Part shown: piece by piece, positions 1-7,514 of the stretch
Position numbering within the stretch: position 1 is the first letter of the stretch
Layout: every line of letters begins with the position of its first letter
Source: Geitlerinema sp. S16
GTDB taxonomy: Bacteria > Cyanobacteriota > Cyanobacteriia > Cyanobacteriales > Geitlerinemataceae
Assembly: GCA_011390275.1 (NCBI GenBank)
Contig: JAABST010000016.1
Location: 21,935-85,934 of the forward strand
Length of the DNA stretch: 64,000 nucleotides
Reading direction: 5' to 3'
Translations under genes and position numbers: made by a program
Notes under the pieces: model-generated
Database searches by the model: none
What the model was told of the DNA's origin: nothing
The model's input: the letters and a program-made list of their open reading frames with translations, nothing else

Positions 1-82
1 TGGCCACAATGGAATTATCTTGCTTCATAGTGATCTCTTTTTGTTGTTGTGTTTTCTGCTGTGCTTTTTGTTGACTAATCAT
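1..82 (-). CDS. N-terminus of an unidentified protein, cut by the window edge
   Basis: Reading the minus strand from an ATG at 82 gives 27 open codons to the window edge: a Gln/Lys-rich leader, then MKQDNSIVA. A TGGAG Shine-Dalgarno lies 8 bases upstream of the ATG, which supports a real start. The second Met (codon 19) is an alternative start. The MKQDNSIVA stretch resembles the beginning of small general-stress proteins of the DUF1269/YflT-like kind, but nine residues are not enough to decide, so the product is left unnamed. It points away from the repeats that follow. Confidence 0.5.
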   Translation of the reverse strand, partial: MISQQKAQQKTQQQKEITMKQDNSIVA

Positions 83-108
83 GTTTCTGTCTCCAGATTT
101 ATTTGTTA

Positions 109-193
109 GCTAAGTAGCCCAAGATGAACAATGGCCTCAGGCTTTTGAGTTTTTGAGGTTTTGAGGTTTTGAAAATTTCAAAAACTCAAAGGT
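109..193. repeat. intergenic repeat of the CTAAGTAGCCCAAGAT family
   Basis: The segment begins GCTAAGTAGCCCAAGATGAA, continues with an A/T-rich stretch of repeated TTTTGAGGTTTTGAGG, and ends in ACTCAAAGGTCTCACT. Related copies lie at 52070-52110 (head only), 54757-54836 and, inverted, at 58213-58278. The tail (CTCAAAGGTCTC) can pair with upstream TTGAG-type sequence to form a hairpin. Function unknown; it could act as a transcript end. Confidence 0.6.
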
Positions 194-201
194 CTCACTC
201 C

Positions 202-342
202 GGGAGCATCCCATTTGTGTCACCCTCACCCTAAATCCCTCTCCCAAGTCTGGAGAGGGACTTTGAATCGGTCTCCCCTTCTCCCTTTTTTGGGAGAAGG
301 GGCTGGGGGATGAGGGGCAAGTTGCATAAACGGGATGCTCCC
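202..342. mobile_element. 141-bp MITE, copy 1
   Basis: It is bounded by an 11-bp perfect inverted repeat, GGGAGCATCCC (202-212) and GGGATGCTCCC (332-342), which continues imperfectly to about 22 bp. It is flanked on both sides by the same 8 bases, CTCACTCC (194-201 and 343-350), a target-site duplication. Inside is a hairpin with arms CCCCTTCTCCC/GGGAGAAGGGG around a TTTTTT loop. It has no coding capacity. A second copy of identical length lies at 13399-13539. An 8-bp duplication and GGG-starting ends fit mobilisation by an IS1595-like or similar transposase; that parent is an inference. Confidence 0.9.
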
Positions 343-392
343 CTCACTCCTTACGATCCATTACGATTCATTTAAGTTTTAGCTTGGGCTAC

Positions 393-1004
393 TTATTGAC
401 GGAAATCTTTAATTTTTGAATTCCACAACGCGATAATTGGCACTGTGGGGTGATGGGAATCAAAGGCGAAAATACTGATTGAGGCTGTGCCTAGGGGGAA
501 ATGCTGCGCTTTGTCCACCGCTAGCCCGATCCAGCGTGTTGCCAAAACGCCGCCGAACTGACCGTGGGAAAAGAGGGCGATATTTCCGTCCAGCTTGCGT
601 AGACGATCGATGAGTTGATCGGCGCGATCGGTAACTTGACCGGGCATTTCACCGTGGGGACAACCATCTCGAAAAACATTCCAGTCCGGGCGCTCCTGAC
701 GAATATTCACCGATCGCTGGCCTTCGTAATCGCCATAGTCCCATTCGGCTAAGTCGGGTTCGATTTCCAGGATTTGATCCAACCCCGCCAACTCACAGGT
801 TTGGCGAGCACGCTGGAGCGGACTAGTCAGCACGTGGGAAAACGAGATAGTCCGCAGGTATTTGCTGAGTGCCCGCGCTTCGTTCTCGCCATTTTGGGTC
901 AACGGAATATCCGTGCGACCCGTGTGCTGGCCGGTGAGTGACCACTCGGTTTCACCATGCCGAATTAGGTAAAGATTTAGGGGATTAGAAATGCTTTTTT
1001 TCAT
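393..1004 (-). CDS. histidine phosphatase family protein (phosphoglycerate-mutase-like)
   Basis: The protein has 203 residues. The catalytic RHGE motif is at residues 15-18, a conserved SPLQRARQT at about 61-69 and the second histidine in SHGQ at about 146-149, all typical of the branch of the histidine phosphatase superfamily that includes cofactor-dependent phosphoglycerate mutases and broad phosphatases. Length and motif spacing suit a small soluble phosphatase (GpmB/CobC-like) better than a glycolytic mutase, which is longer. The substrate cannot be told from sequence. It starts at ATG 1004 and is transcribed toward the MITE. The next upstream gene is hpf, 157 bases away. Confidence 0.88.
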   Translation of the reverse strand: MKKSISNPLNLYLIRHGETEWSLTGQHTGRTDIPLTQNGENEARALSKYLRTISFSHVLTSPLQRARQTCELAGLDQILEIEPDLAEWDYGDYEGQRSVNIRQERPDWNVFRDGCPHGEMPGQVTDRADQLIDRLRKLDGNIALFSHGQFGGVLATRWIGLAVDKAQHFPLGTASISIFAFDSHHPTVPIIALWNSKIKDFRQ

Positions 1005-1161
1005 ACTTCTATACCCCCATATCCTCGATCGCCAGCAGACTTTTATTGTCGGTCACTAGCCTTTTTGCGGTGTCCATAAAGCCTGGTGCATCCATCTCTG
1101 ACTCCTAGAAAAAAATCGAGAGAATTTCGGGGAAAATTCGGAAAAACAGATTGACGATGAG

Positions 1162-1509
1162 CTAGACAAGAGGGGGGTCAGTCCGATGACTTGCCTGATG
1201 CTCTAGTCGTCCCAGCGTGCTTTCGAGTAGGTGAGTTAATTTCTCCGCAGCCCCTTCAACCGCTTCGTCCAAGGTCTCGGCCTGATGGGTGACCGCGAGG
1301 GCTTGACTGCCGATGAGACGGGCTTCGATCATGCAGCGCATATCGTCACCGCCGCCTTTCTTATCGCTGTTCTCATCGCTCAAATGAACATCAACATTAG
1401 TGAGACGATCGCTAAATCGGCTCAGACTTTCTTCCACGACACCACTAAAATGATCGGCTAATGCTTCGTGATTTTCGATGTTATGACCAGTATTGATTTG
1501 GACTTGCAT
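1162..1509 (-). CDS. hpf: ribosome hibernation promoting factor / RaiA family protein
   Basis: This 115-residue protein has the S30AE fold signature: an N-terminal beta strand MQVQINTGHNIE, a helix with EALADHF, then DVHLSDEN and a second helix AAEKLTHLLESTLGRLEHQ. It matches short HPF/RaiA proteins that sit in the decoding region of the 30S subunit and silence ribosomes under stress or in darkness. The central GGGDD loop is unusual. The first 17 codons have a diverged duplicate at 4386-4436 beside the complete oleate hydratase gene, evidence that hpf originally lay directly downstream of ohyA. Confidence 0.85.
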   Translation of the reverse strand: MQVQINTGHNIENHEALADHFSGVVEESLSRFSDRLTNVDVHLSDENSDKKGGGDDMRCMIEARLIGSQALAVTHQAETLDEAVEGAAEKLTHLLESTLGRLEHQASHRTDPPLV

Positions 1510-1883
1510 GGTTGTTTTCTCTTGTTATTGCGATTGTGATTGTGATTGATTCAACCTGAATCAACGGCGATCGCCAAATCTGTCTTAGCAGCGTTACAAA
1601 AACGCTTTAACCACCGCGTCAAATTTCACCTTGAGGGAATCGTCATGGTGCAGGATCGGGGGAATTTTGCGATCGATTCCCAGCAGTTCGTAAACAGCCA
1701 TTTGGGCAACTCGGATGGAATATTCCACCGTAAAAACCACATCATCGGGGATTTCGACAAACTGGCTGATCAAGGCGAGATTTTTGGAGATTTTGGGCAC
1801 GGGCAAGGGGCGATCGCCTTTAGCACGAGGCATGAACATACTGGTGATGTAGGGCATCCGGCAGGGAATACAAATGGCCGAGG
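1491..1883. repeat. direct repeat A (hpf 5' end plus ohyA 3' end)
   Basis: This segment matches 4419-4783 in the same orientation. From 1621 to 1883 I count about eight mismatches in some 260 bases; the intergenic part 1511-1600 is more diverged and has indels. It begins in the first codons of hpf and ends abruptly inside oleate hydratase coding sequence. The two copies bracket a 2.5-kb segment carrying four redox/stress genes. Confidence 0.9.
1594..1883 (-). pseudogene. 3' fragment of oleate hydratase (duplicate of ohyA end)
   Basis: It encodes the last 87 residues of oleate hydratase from [11 protein letters not shown] onward, plus about nine upstream codons, with only a few substitutions against the full gene at 4494-6116 (for example Ala for Val after MPR, Leu for Arg as the last residue). 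The remaining 450 residues, including the FAD-binding half, are absent, so it cannot be functional as an enzyme. The homology breaks at 1883. Confidence 0.85.
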
Positions 1884-2089
1884 CGACAGAATAATTGAAA
1901 TAGTAAAGGCAACGTTAAGCACGATTGGAGTCACCAATCCAATGAGATAAATGTGGCGATCGAGTTATAGAGCGGATTGGTATCATCCTCAAGCATGTGC
2001 CTTTCTTCAATCATCATGGCATTCACCCATCGATTTTTATCGATTACTGGAAAGGTAAAAGAGTGAGTCTTATACATATCCGTTGTCAT
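1884..2089. other. intergenic junction with possible gene remnant
   Basis: Between the end of repeat A and the PNPOx-like gene, the minus strand reads a short MMIEERHMLEDD peptide from about 2020 and, after a one-base shift, a hydrophobic stretch ([18 protein letters not shown]) up to the repeat boundary. This looks like a broken small membrane-protein gene, but it is too short to identify. Confidence 0.25.
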
Positions 2090-2524
2090 TCATTCTTTAC
2101 TACTTATGCCATCGGTTGTTCGTCCAGCCATCTCGCTAGGGTGAACCTGGTAAAGCGCCATTTCCTCTGCCCGGCCCCATGCGTCGATCCAGGTGCGGTT
2201 AATGGCAGGCGACAGGGCTGGGTTGTGTGTTTTGACAAATTCCATCACGCGATCAATGTCGGCCTGCTCGGTAATATGTTCGGCTCGCCCCATCACCGTA
2301 ACGCTGCGCCAGTGCTTAAGATTGTTGACATCTTCAACCTGTAGGCAGACCTCTGGATTAACATCCATGTACTTAGTTTTCATCCCCACTGTGGTGAAGA
2401 TATAAATCGCTGGTTCGTCAAAATAGTAGTGCATCGGCACAACGTAAGGATGCCCATCAAGGGCGCAGCCTAGATGTCCATGCCCCACTTCTCGCAGCAG
2501 TTCGTTGATCTCTTTTGTGCTCAT
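2090..2524 (-). CDS. pyridoxamine 5'-phosphate oxidase-like FMN-binding protein
   Basis: This 144-residue protein has the split-barrel flavin fold. LGCALDGHPYVVPMHYYFD, IYIFTTVGMKTKYMDVNPEVCLQVED and the closing TWIDAWGRAEEMALYQVHP follow the pattern of the Pyridox_ox_2 / nitroimidazole-resistance-like family. These are dimeric FMN- or F420-binding proteins of mostly unknown physiological substrate, so a reductase or flavin-binding role is likely and true PNPOx activity is not implied. It starts at ATG 2524. It lies downstream of the terminal oxidase and cupin genes on the same strand, with 130 bases between. Confidence 0.82.
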   Translation of the reverse strand: MSTKEINELLREVGHGHLGCALDGHPYVVPMHYYFDEPAIYIFTTVGMKTKYMDVNPEVCLQVEDVNNLKHWRSVTVMGRAEHITEQADIDRVMEFVKTHNPALSPAINRTWIDAWGRAEEMALYQVHPSEMAGRTTDGISSKE

Positions 2525-2656
2525 TTCATCGATATAGCGGTTTTACTGCCGATGCGATACAGCTAAACCCTTGATTCTCAGTTCGTTTCAGGTTCTATAG
2601 CTGTTACTCACAATTCCTGAAATTGCTATATCTAACATGGTTTTTCTCCTTGGAAA

Positions 2657-3403
2657 TTACGCTATTTGGAGGGGTTCTTTTTCTGCTTCCTGTATGATTT
2701 GCGCGGTTTTTAACTCAATTGCGGTTCTTACCGATTCTGAAAGTGCAGGACGATCCTCGGCGTGAGGGCTTTGGAATGTCTCTTTAGCTTCAGGTTGTTG
2801 GCACGCAATCATCGTCTTGACGTGCTCTAATTCATCTTCGCGAACGGCAACAAAGACATCGTAGAGATTCTCAATCTGAGGACGACGAAAGGCTTCTGGA
2901 TGCGTCGTTTGAAATTCATCAAACATATACAAGTCGCCATCTAGATAGTAGCTAATTGCCACTTTTGGTGCAGGCATCTGTTTGAGTTCTTCACCGTGTT
3001 CTTTGAGAAATAGATCATAGGTGTGATAGGCATGCTCTTCAACCTGCTGCATGAAGTTATAGGCAGCAGAGGCGTTTAGCATATAGACCAAAACAATGAT
3101 CCAGTAGTAAATTAATCCACCGAACCGGGCAAGATAACGATCATACCAGCGATCATTGCCACCGAGGGATTCGGCAATCAGCAGATGGTGCAGTTCATTC
3201 CAGGACTCGGCAAAATGCACTTTTAGCCAGTCAGATTTGCGCCACCAGCCCATCGTTTCGTAGAGGTGTAAAACAGAAGTGAAAGCAAAATAGGGTACGC
3301 GGGCAACAGTTTCCAATACGAAAAATCGGGCGAAGACGCGATCGCGCCCCTGATAAAAGGTATTCAACAAGGCTTCCAAAAAATTAACGAGAAGTCGAAT
3401 CAT
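2657..3403 (-). CDS. alternative/plastoquinol terminal oxidase (AOX/PTOX family)
   Basis: The protein has 248-249 residues. The diiron carboxylate ligands are visible as LETVARVPYF (first Glu), ESWNELHHLL (ExxH region), a later EEHAYHTYD and DELEHVKTM (second ExxH). The wording LETVARVPYFAF and FAESWNE matches the cyanobacterial and plastid PTOX branch, which oxidises plastoquinol and reduces oxygen to water without proton pumping; two hydrophobic stretches fit interfacial membrane binding. The start at 3403 is preferred because AGGAAA lies about 10 bases upstream. An in-frame ATG at 3457 would overlap the cupin gene and has no ribosome site. It is probably co-transcribed with the cupin. Confidence 0.9.
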   Translation of the reverse strand: MIRLLVNFLEALLNTFYQGRDRVFARFFVLETVARVPYFAFTSVLHLYETMGWWRKSDWLKVHFAESWNELHHLLIAESLGGNDRWYDRYLARFGGLIYYWIIVLVYMLNASAAYNFMQQVEEHAYHTYDLFLKEHGEELKQMPAPKVAISYYLDGDLYMFDEFQTTHPEAFRRPQIENLYDVFVAVREDELEHVKTMIACQQPEAKETFQSPHAEDRPALSESVRTAIELKTAQIIQEAEKEPLQIA

Positions 3404-3437
3404 GATGATAGTTTCCTGATTTTTTGGAATGTTAAGG

Positions 3438-3788
3438 TCAATGATTGGAGCCAGCAACCGGTTCAGAGAGCGTCAATAAAAAGGCGAGGTTAGTTGCTGC
3501 TTTGAGCGCGTGGCGGGCGTTGGCGGGTATAAAAGCAAAGACTCCAGATTCTAGAACAATCTCTTCATCTTCCAGCATCAGTACGCCTTGCCCTTCAATT
3601 ACATTCACGGTGGCATTGCGAGGATTAGTATGTTCTGCAATGGCCGATTCTGCCGCCAGAGACATTAGCGTATAGCGACAGTTTTTATCTTCTAGGAGAA
3701 TCTTGCTCTTGGCTCCAGATTGAGAATACTCAATTACATCAGACCAATTAGTTTTGGTTGTTTTTAGTGACAGTATGGCTGTGCTCAT
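3438..3788 (-). CDS. cupin domain-containing protein
   Basis: This 116-residue single-domain protein has a beta-barrel pattern: AAESAIAEHTNPRNATVNVIEGQGVLMLEDEE corresponds to cupin motif 1 and FAFIPANARHALKA to motif 2. Metal ligands are partial (one His in motif 1, one in motif 2), so enzymatic activity is uncertain; a sensor or binding role is equally possible. Its stop lies 34 bases before the terminal oxidase start, suggesting one transcript. Similar small cupins often accompany redox-stress genes; that link is inferred here from context. Confidence 0.75.
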   Translation of the reverse strand: MSTAILSLKTTKTNWSDVIEYSQSGAKSKILLEDKNCRYTLMSLAAESAIAEHTNPRNATVNVIEGQGVLMLEDEEIVLESGVFAFIPANARHALKAATNLAFLLTLSEPVAGSNH

Positions 3789-3859
3789 GGAATTGACCTT
3801 TTATAGTAGGGAGATGGATGTAAACGGTGAAAACGCTCATGGATGAGCTTTTCTATCAG

Positions 3860-4342
3860 CTATGGAAAAACAATTTTTGAAATCGGCGCATGACCCAAGA
3901 AAATATAAGCAGCCGGTCTCAGCACGCTTTCAGAATAGATAATCTTTTGAATGGCTAGACTGGGCGCACGTTTGGCGGTGGTGTTGTAGGTGGCAATTTC
4001 CCCTTCTAAACTAAAGTCGCTTTGGGTTTGGTAGTGGTCATTGTCATGCAGTCCCTGAAAGATAAAACCATAGATGGGGTTAAGTCCCATGGTTGTGTCG
4101 TAATTTTCGGAAGATACCCAGAGATGACTTTGCTTGATATCGGCAAACATTTCTGCGGGATTGTCATAGCGCTCGTACCATGAAAACTCTAGGTTGAGCT
4201 GGGTGTTTTGAAACTCTTCCCAGAGCCAATCGCACAATTCTGCGAGTGTTTCATCAGAAATTTCGGCAGGGTCGCTTTCTAGGTATAGTTTGGCCAAAGT
4301 TTCGACCTTAGAAAAGGTTGTGACTTCTTGAATAGGAGTCAT
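3860..4342 (-). CDS. unidentified 160-residue protein
   Basis: I do not recognise the family. The protein starts MTPIQEVTTFSKVE and is acidic in its first half (ESDPAEISDETLAELCDWLWEE). Its middle part is rich in aromatic residues and histidine (GLHDNDHYQTQ, FSLEGEIATYN). It has no signal peptide or membrane segment and looks like a small soluble alpha/beta protein. It sits first in the four-gene redox cassette (unknown, cupin, terminal oxidase, PNPOx-like). Its 5' end, covering MTPIQEVTT, is tandemly duplicated just upstream (4321-4374). Confidence 0.65.
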   Translation of the reverse strand: MTPIQEVTTFSKVETLAKLYLESDPAEISDETLAELCDWLWEEFQNTQLNLEFSWYERYDNPAEMFADIKQSHLWVSSENYDTTMGLNPIYGFIFQGLHDNDHYQTQSDFSLEGEIATYNTTAKRAPSLAIQKIIYSESVLRPAAYIFLGHAPISKIVFP

Positions 4343-4374
4343 ACTGTTGTGACTTCTTGAATAGGGGTCATACT
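4321..4374. repeat. 25-bp tandem duplication at a gene start
   Basis: TGACTTCTTGAATAGG(A/G)GTCATACT occurs at 4321-4345 and again at 4350-4374 with one mismatch. The first copy contains the start codon and first codons (MTPIQEVT) of the 160-residue gene. The second copy closes the reading frame of the hpf remnant upstream. It marks a recombination scar. Confidence 0.8.
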
Positions 4375-4385
4375 ATTTATTTCCT

Positions 4386-4436
4386 CTAGAGCCTTGTTCT
4401 GTTCGATATTGCGATTGGTATTGATTTGGACTTGCA
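4386..4436 (-). pseudogene. 5' remnant of hpf
   Basis: Seventeen codons from ATG 4436 read MQVQINTNRNIEQNKAL, against MQVQINTGHNIENHEAL in the intact hpf. After that the frame runs into the 25-bp duplication and stops. It lies directly downstream of the full-length oleate hydratase, mirroring the fragment of oleate hydratase that lies directly upstream of the full-length hpf. Confidence 0.75.
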
Positions 4437-4783
4437 TGGTAATTTCCTTTTGTAATTTTTCTTTTATAACTGTGATTGATTCAAATTGAATCGTTATCGA
4501 AATGCCTTAACCACCGCATCAAATTTCACCTTGAGGGAGTCGTCATGGTGCAGGATCGGGGGAATTTTGCGATCGATTCCCAGCAGTTCGTAAACAGCCA
4601 TTTGGGCAACTCGGATGGAATATTCCACCGTAAAAACCACATCATCGGGGATTTCGACAAACTGGCTAATAAAGGCGAGATTTTTGGAGGTTTTGGGCAC
4701 GGGCAAGGGGCGATCGCCTTTAACGCGGGGCATAAACATACTGGTGATGTAGGGCATCCGGCAGGGAATACAAATGGCCGAGG
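4419..4783. repeat. direct repeat B (hpf 5' end plus ohyA 3' end)
   Basis: This is the partner of 1491-1883. Here the ohyA side is complete and the hpf side is truncated, the reverse of copy A. The arrangement is what a tandem duplication of an ohyA-hpf junction would leave after insertion or retention of the intervening 2.5 kb. Confidence 0.9.
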
Positions 4784-6116
4784 AGATCGTCGATTGATCG
4801 AAATTGAGATGACCGCACAGCTCTTGCAAAATTTCGCTGCCGTTGCAATCAGTCATGGATTTGGGTACAAAGTCGCCAATGCGATCGGGGTGCAGAGCAT
4901 AGCCCCAGAACACCTGCACATCAGCAGGTTGGTCGATGTAGTGGGGTTGATGGGCTAACACGATCGACATCATCCAATTGGAATCTTTGAACGTCACCAA
5001 ACCGCCAGTGCCCGCCTTATTCCCAGACAATGCTTCCATCTGGTCAAAGAAAGTGGTGTCTTTGATCACCGTCACCGTGTAGGACTCCCAAAACGACTCT
5101 GGAATACTCGAATTGAACGCCGCTGGGTTCCCGAACTCTGGATGGCTGTGAGCCAGTTTTTCCCAGAGCAACCAGCCACCACTGTCGTCTTTTGTGAGCT
5201 GTGGGGGCGCACTTGTCATTGACCCAAAGCTGGAGGCATCGGTCATCGAACCGTTTTGGAAGAACACCAAATCGTCATCGGCGATCGCCTTGATTTCTGT
5301 CTTGCCGTCGCGCTTGGAGTGAATGCCGGTGACAACGATCTTGCCTTGATTCGTTTTTAGCTCAAAGTCCGTCACGGTGCAGTTAACGACGAAATTTACC
5401 CCCTGTGATTTCAGCCAACTGACCAGCGGTTTTACCAATGAATCAAATTGGTTGTAAACCGTGCGTTTGACCCCGGCCAGAGTTTCGATGCGGGAAAATT
5501 CCATCATGAACCGATGCAGGTAACGGCGGAATTCAACGGCACTATGCCAAGGCTGAAATGCAAAAGTCGTTGACCACATGAACCAGAAGTTAGTTGTGAA
5601 AAAGGGCGGCGATAGCCAATCTGTAATGCAGCTAGTGCCTAATGTCGCTTCGTCGGTTTCAGTGAGTTTGAGCAGTTCGAGCCGATCCTGCATCGAAAAG
5701 CCCATCGACTCGACATCTAGATTGGCGCGATGGCGATCGATGAGTCGCGCCTGAGAGTGAGACTTGTGGAGCTTATTGAAGGCGATCGTCTCATCAAATA
5801 CAGTCTGGTTAGGATCACTGAGGGACGGAATTGATTTGAACAAATCCCACGTACATTCATAGTTGTCGGTCGTCAGCATCCGCCCGCCGCGCATGGTGTA
5901 GCCATTCTTGGGGTTGCCGTTACCGTCCAAACTGCCACCCAAAACGGGCATCGCCTCGTAGATGGTGATATTGCGACCGGGAACCTTGCCATCACGAATC
6001 AGGAAGGCGGCGGCGGCTAAGGAGCCAATCCCACCCCCCACCATGTAAGCCTTGGGAGCAACACCGTTGGTGGTGCGGGATTTTGCTGAGGGAGGAGTCG
6101 ATAATTGCTGTATCAT
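4494..6116 (-). CDS. ohyA: oleate hydratase (MCRA family, FAD-dependent)
   Basis: The protein has 540 residues. The FAD-binding glycine motif VGGGIGSLAAAAFLIRDG lies at about residues 26-43. It is followed by the family signature MPVLGGSLDGNGNP, GRMLTTDNYECTWDLF, and W/F-rich segments such as FWFMWSTTFAFQPWHSAVEF. The family adds water across the cis-9 double bond of oleate to make 10-hydroxystearate and needs FAD structurally. At 540 residues it is slightly shorter than many members. It is uncommon in cyanobacteria, so horizontal acquisition is plausible. Its last 87 codons are duplicated at 1594-1857. An upstream tract of repeated GATTGCTTAATT precedes the start. Confidence 0.92.
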   Translation of the reverse strand: MIQQLSTPPSAKSRTTNGVAPKAYMVGGGIGSLAAAAFLIRDGKVPGRNITIYEAMPVLGGSLDGNGNPKNGYTMRGGRMLTTDNYECTWDLFKSIPSLSDPNQTVFDETIAFNKLHKSHSQARLIDRHRANLDVESMGFSMQDRLELLKLTETDEATLGTSCITDWLSPPFFTTNFWFMWSTTFAFQPWHSAVEFRRYLHRFMMEFSRIETLAGVKRTVYNQFDSLVKPLVSWLKSQGVNFVVNCTVTDFELKTNQGKIVVTGIHSKRDGKTEIKAIADDDLVFFQNGSMTDASSFGSMTSAPPQLTKDDSGGWLLWEKLAHSHPEFGNPAAFNSSIPESFWESYTVTVIKDTTFFDQMEALSGNKAGTGGLVTFKDSNWMMSIVLAHQPHYIDQPADVQVFWGYALHPDRIGDFVPKSMTDCNGSEILQELCGHLNFDQSTISSAICIPCRMPYITSMFMPRVKGDRPLPVPKTSKNLAFISQFVEIPDDVVFTVEYSIRVAQMAVYELLGIDRKIPPILHHDDSLKVKFDAVVKAFR

Positions 6117-6142
6117 AGTTTCCTTTTTTGAGTGAAAGTGAT

Positions 6143-6182
6143 GATTGATTGATTGCTTAATTGATTGCTTAATTGATTGCTT
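6143..6182. repeat. short tandem repeat upstream of ohyA
   Basis: ATTGATTGCTTA is repeated about three times (GATTGATTGCTTAATTGATTGCTTAATTGATTGCTTG pattern) just upstream of the oleate hydratase start. It is probably a slippage product in an A/T-rich leader. No regulatory role can be shown. Confidence 0.6.
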
Positions 6183-6192
6183 GCCAAGCTTT

Positions 6193-6420
6193 TCAGGCCG
6201 GTTTTCTCGACGAGGATTTAACGACTTTTTGGGTTTGGTTAAAACCCTTTAACTGCTCAAACCAAACTAGGCAGATTAACCCACCGAGCAAACAAATGAT
6301 TAGGTCGATCGGATGTAGATATGCGAAGCTAAATAACCGACGCAAAACGGGGACATGAAGCACCATATAGAGGCTAATGCCCATCATGAAGAAGACAAAA
6401 CCCAGCAAAATTATGGCTTC
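6193..6420 (-). pseudogene. C-terminal remnant of a P-type cation ATPase
   Basis: The open segment after a TAA at 6421-6423 reads EAIILLGFVFFMMGISLYMV, then PVLRRLFSFAYLHPIDLIIC and GLICLVWFEQLKGF. It has two hydrophobic spans and the FxxLHPxDxxxC-WxEQLK pattern of the last two transmembrane helices of calcium/proton-type P-type ATPases. The phosphorylation and nucleotide-binding domains are absent upstream, so it is a deletion remnant. An ATG at 6408 could still allow a 71-residue peptide. Confidence 0.65.
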
Positions 6421-6460
6421 TTACAGGTCACCTAAAATCCATGGGAGAGCCATACTTGCT

Positions 6461-7474
6461 TCAATCGAGTTTCACGATCATCTTGCCGATATTTTTACCT
6501 TCAAATAAACCGATAAATGCGCCTATAGCTTTGTCAATTCCTGTCACCACTGTTTCCTGATTCTTCAGTTTGCCAGCGCGGAAATAACCACCCACTTCCT
6601 GTTCAAATTCACTTTGCTGACTGAGCCAATCGCCAACGATTAGCCCTTTCATCGTCAACCGTTTAGTCGTCATATTGAAAAGATTAGGAGGGCCAGGTGG
6701 GGGTGTTTTGGCGTTGTACCCAGAGATGCCACCACAGGCAATAATCCGACCATTTATCCGTAAAGCCGAGAGCGAAGCTTCGAGCATTTCACCGCCGACA
6801 TTATCGAAATAGACATCAATTCCATTCGGTACTGCGAGATTTAGTTGTTCGATCACAGGGATGACCGGAGGGGATTTGTAATCGAAGGCCAGATCAAAGC
6901 CACAGTCTTCCAGCAGAAACTTGACTTTCTCTGCTGAACCGGCTGATCCAATGACCTTGCATCCCCGCATTATCGCTAATTGCCCAGCGACGCTACCGAC
7001 CGCCCCAGCAGCTCCCGAAATAAAAATGACATCGCCCGCTTTGACATCTACCAAATTCAACCCAGCCCAAGCCGTCATGCCCGTCATGCCAAGGGCAGCT
7101 AGATAGACTGAAAGCGGTTGCAGGTCGCGGCTAACTGGGTGTAGCTCTTGCGGTTTAGTGATGAAATATTCCCGCCAGCCATAGCTAGACGTGACCGCAT
7201 CACCGGGCTTGAATTGATCGGCGCGGGACTCAACGACTTCGCCAACTGCGCCGCCGGTCATCGGCTGACCTAACTCGAATGGTGGCACATAGGACTTCCC
7301 GCTGTTCATGCGACCGCGCATATATGGATCGACGGACATATAGAGGTTGCGAACAAGTACCTGTCCATCTTGCAATGGCTCTAGTTCGGTTCGTGCGAGG
7401 CTAAAATTCGCTGGGGTTGGTATCCCTGTGGGGTGAGAAATGAGTCGAATCTCACGGCTGATGATATGAGACAT
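6461..7474 (-). CDS. NADP-dependent oxidoreductase, MDR family (CurA / leukotriene B4 dehydrogenase-like)
   Basis: This medium-chain reductase of about 337 residues is of the zinc-free type. The N-terminal REIRLISHPTGIPTPANF, SVDPYMRGRM and the Rossmann motif FISGAAGAVGSVAGQLA, with YFDNVGGEMLEA later, are hallmarks of the curcumin reductase CurA / prostaglandin reductase branch. These use NADPH to reduce alpha,beta-unsaturated carbonyls, consistent with aldehyde or lipid-peroxide detoxification. I place the start at MSHIISREIRL (ATG 7474). An upstream in-frame ATG at 7546 would run into the next gene. It lies 40 bases after the zinc alcohol dehydrogenase stop, likely in the same operon. Confidence 0.88.
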   Translation of the reverse strand: MSHIISREIRLISHPTGIPTPANFSLARTELEPLQDGQVLVRNLYMSVDPYMRGRMNSGKSYVPPFELGQPMTGGAVGEVVESRADQFKPGDAVTSSYGWREYFITKPQELHPVSRDLQPLSVYLAALGMTGMTAWAGLNLVDVKAGDVIFISGAAGAVGSVAGQLAIMRGCKVIGSAGSAEKVKFLLEDCGFDLAFDYKSPPVIPVIEQLNLAVPNGIDVYFDNVGGEMLEASLSALRINGRIIACGGISGYNAKTPPPGPPNLFNMTTKRLTMKGLIVGDWLSQQSEFEQEVGGYFRAGKLKNQETVVTGIDKAIGAFIGLFEGKNIGKMIVKLD

Positions 7475-7514
7475 ATTGATATTAATATTCTTAGTTTTGG
7501 GGTTAATTCGTGGC

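Noticed and set aside
1546..1950. 134-codon plus-strand frame starting MIQPESTAIAKS
   Set aside because: It is antisense to the oleate hydratase fragment, and its twin at 4476-4958 shows the same frame purely because the DNA is duplicated.
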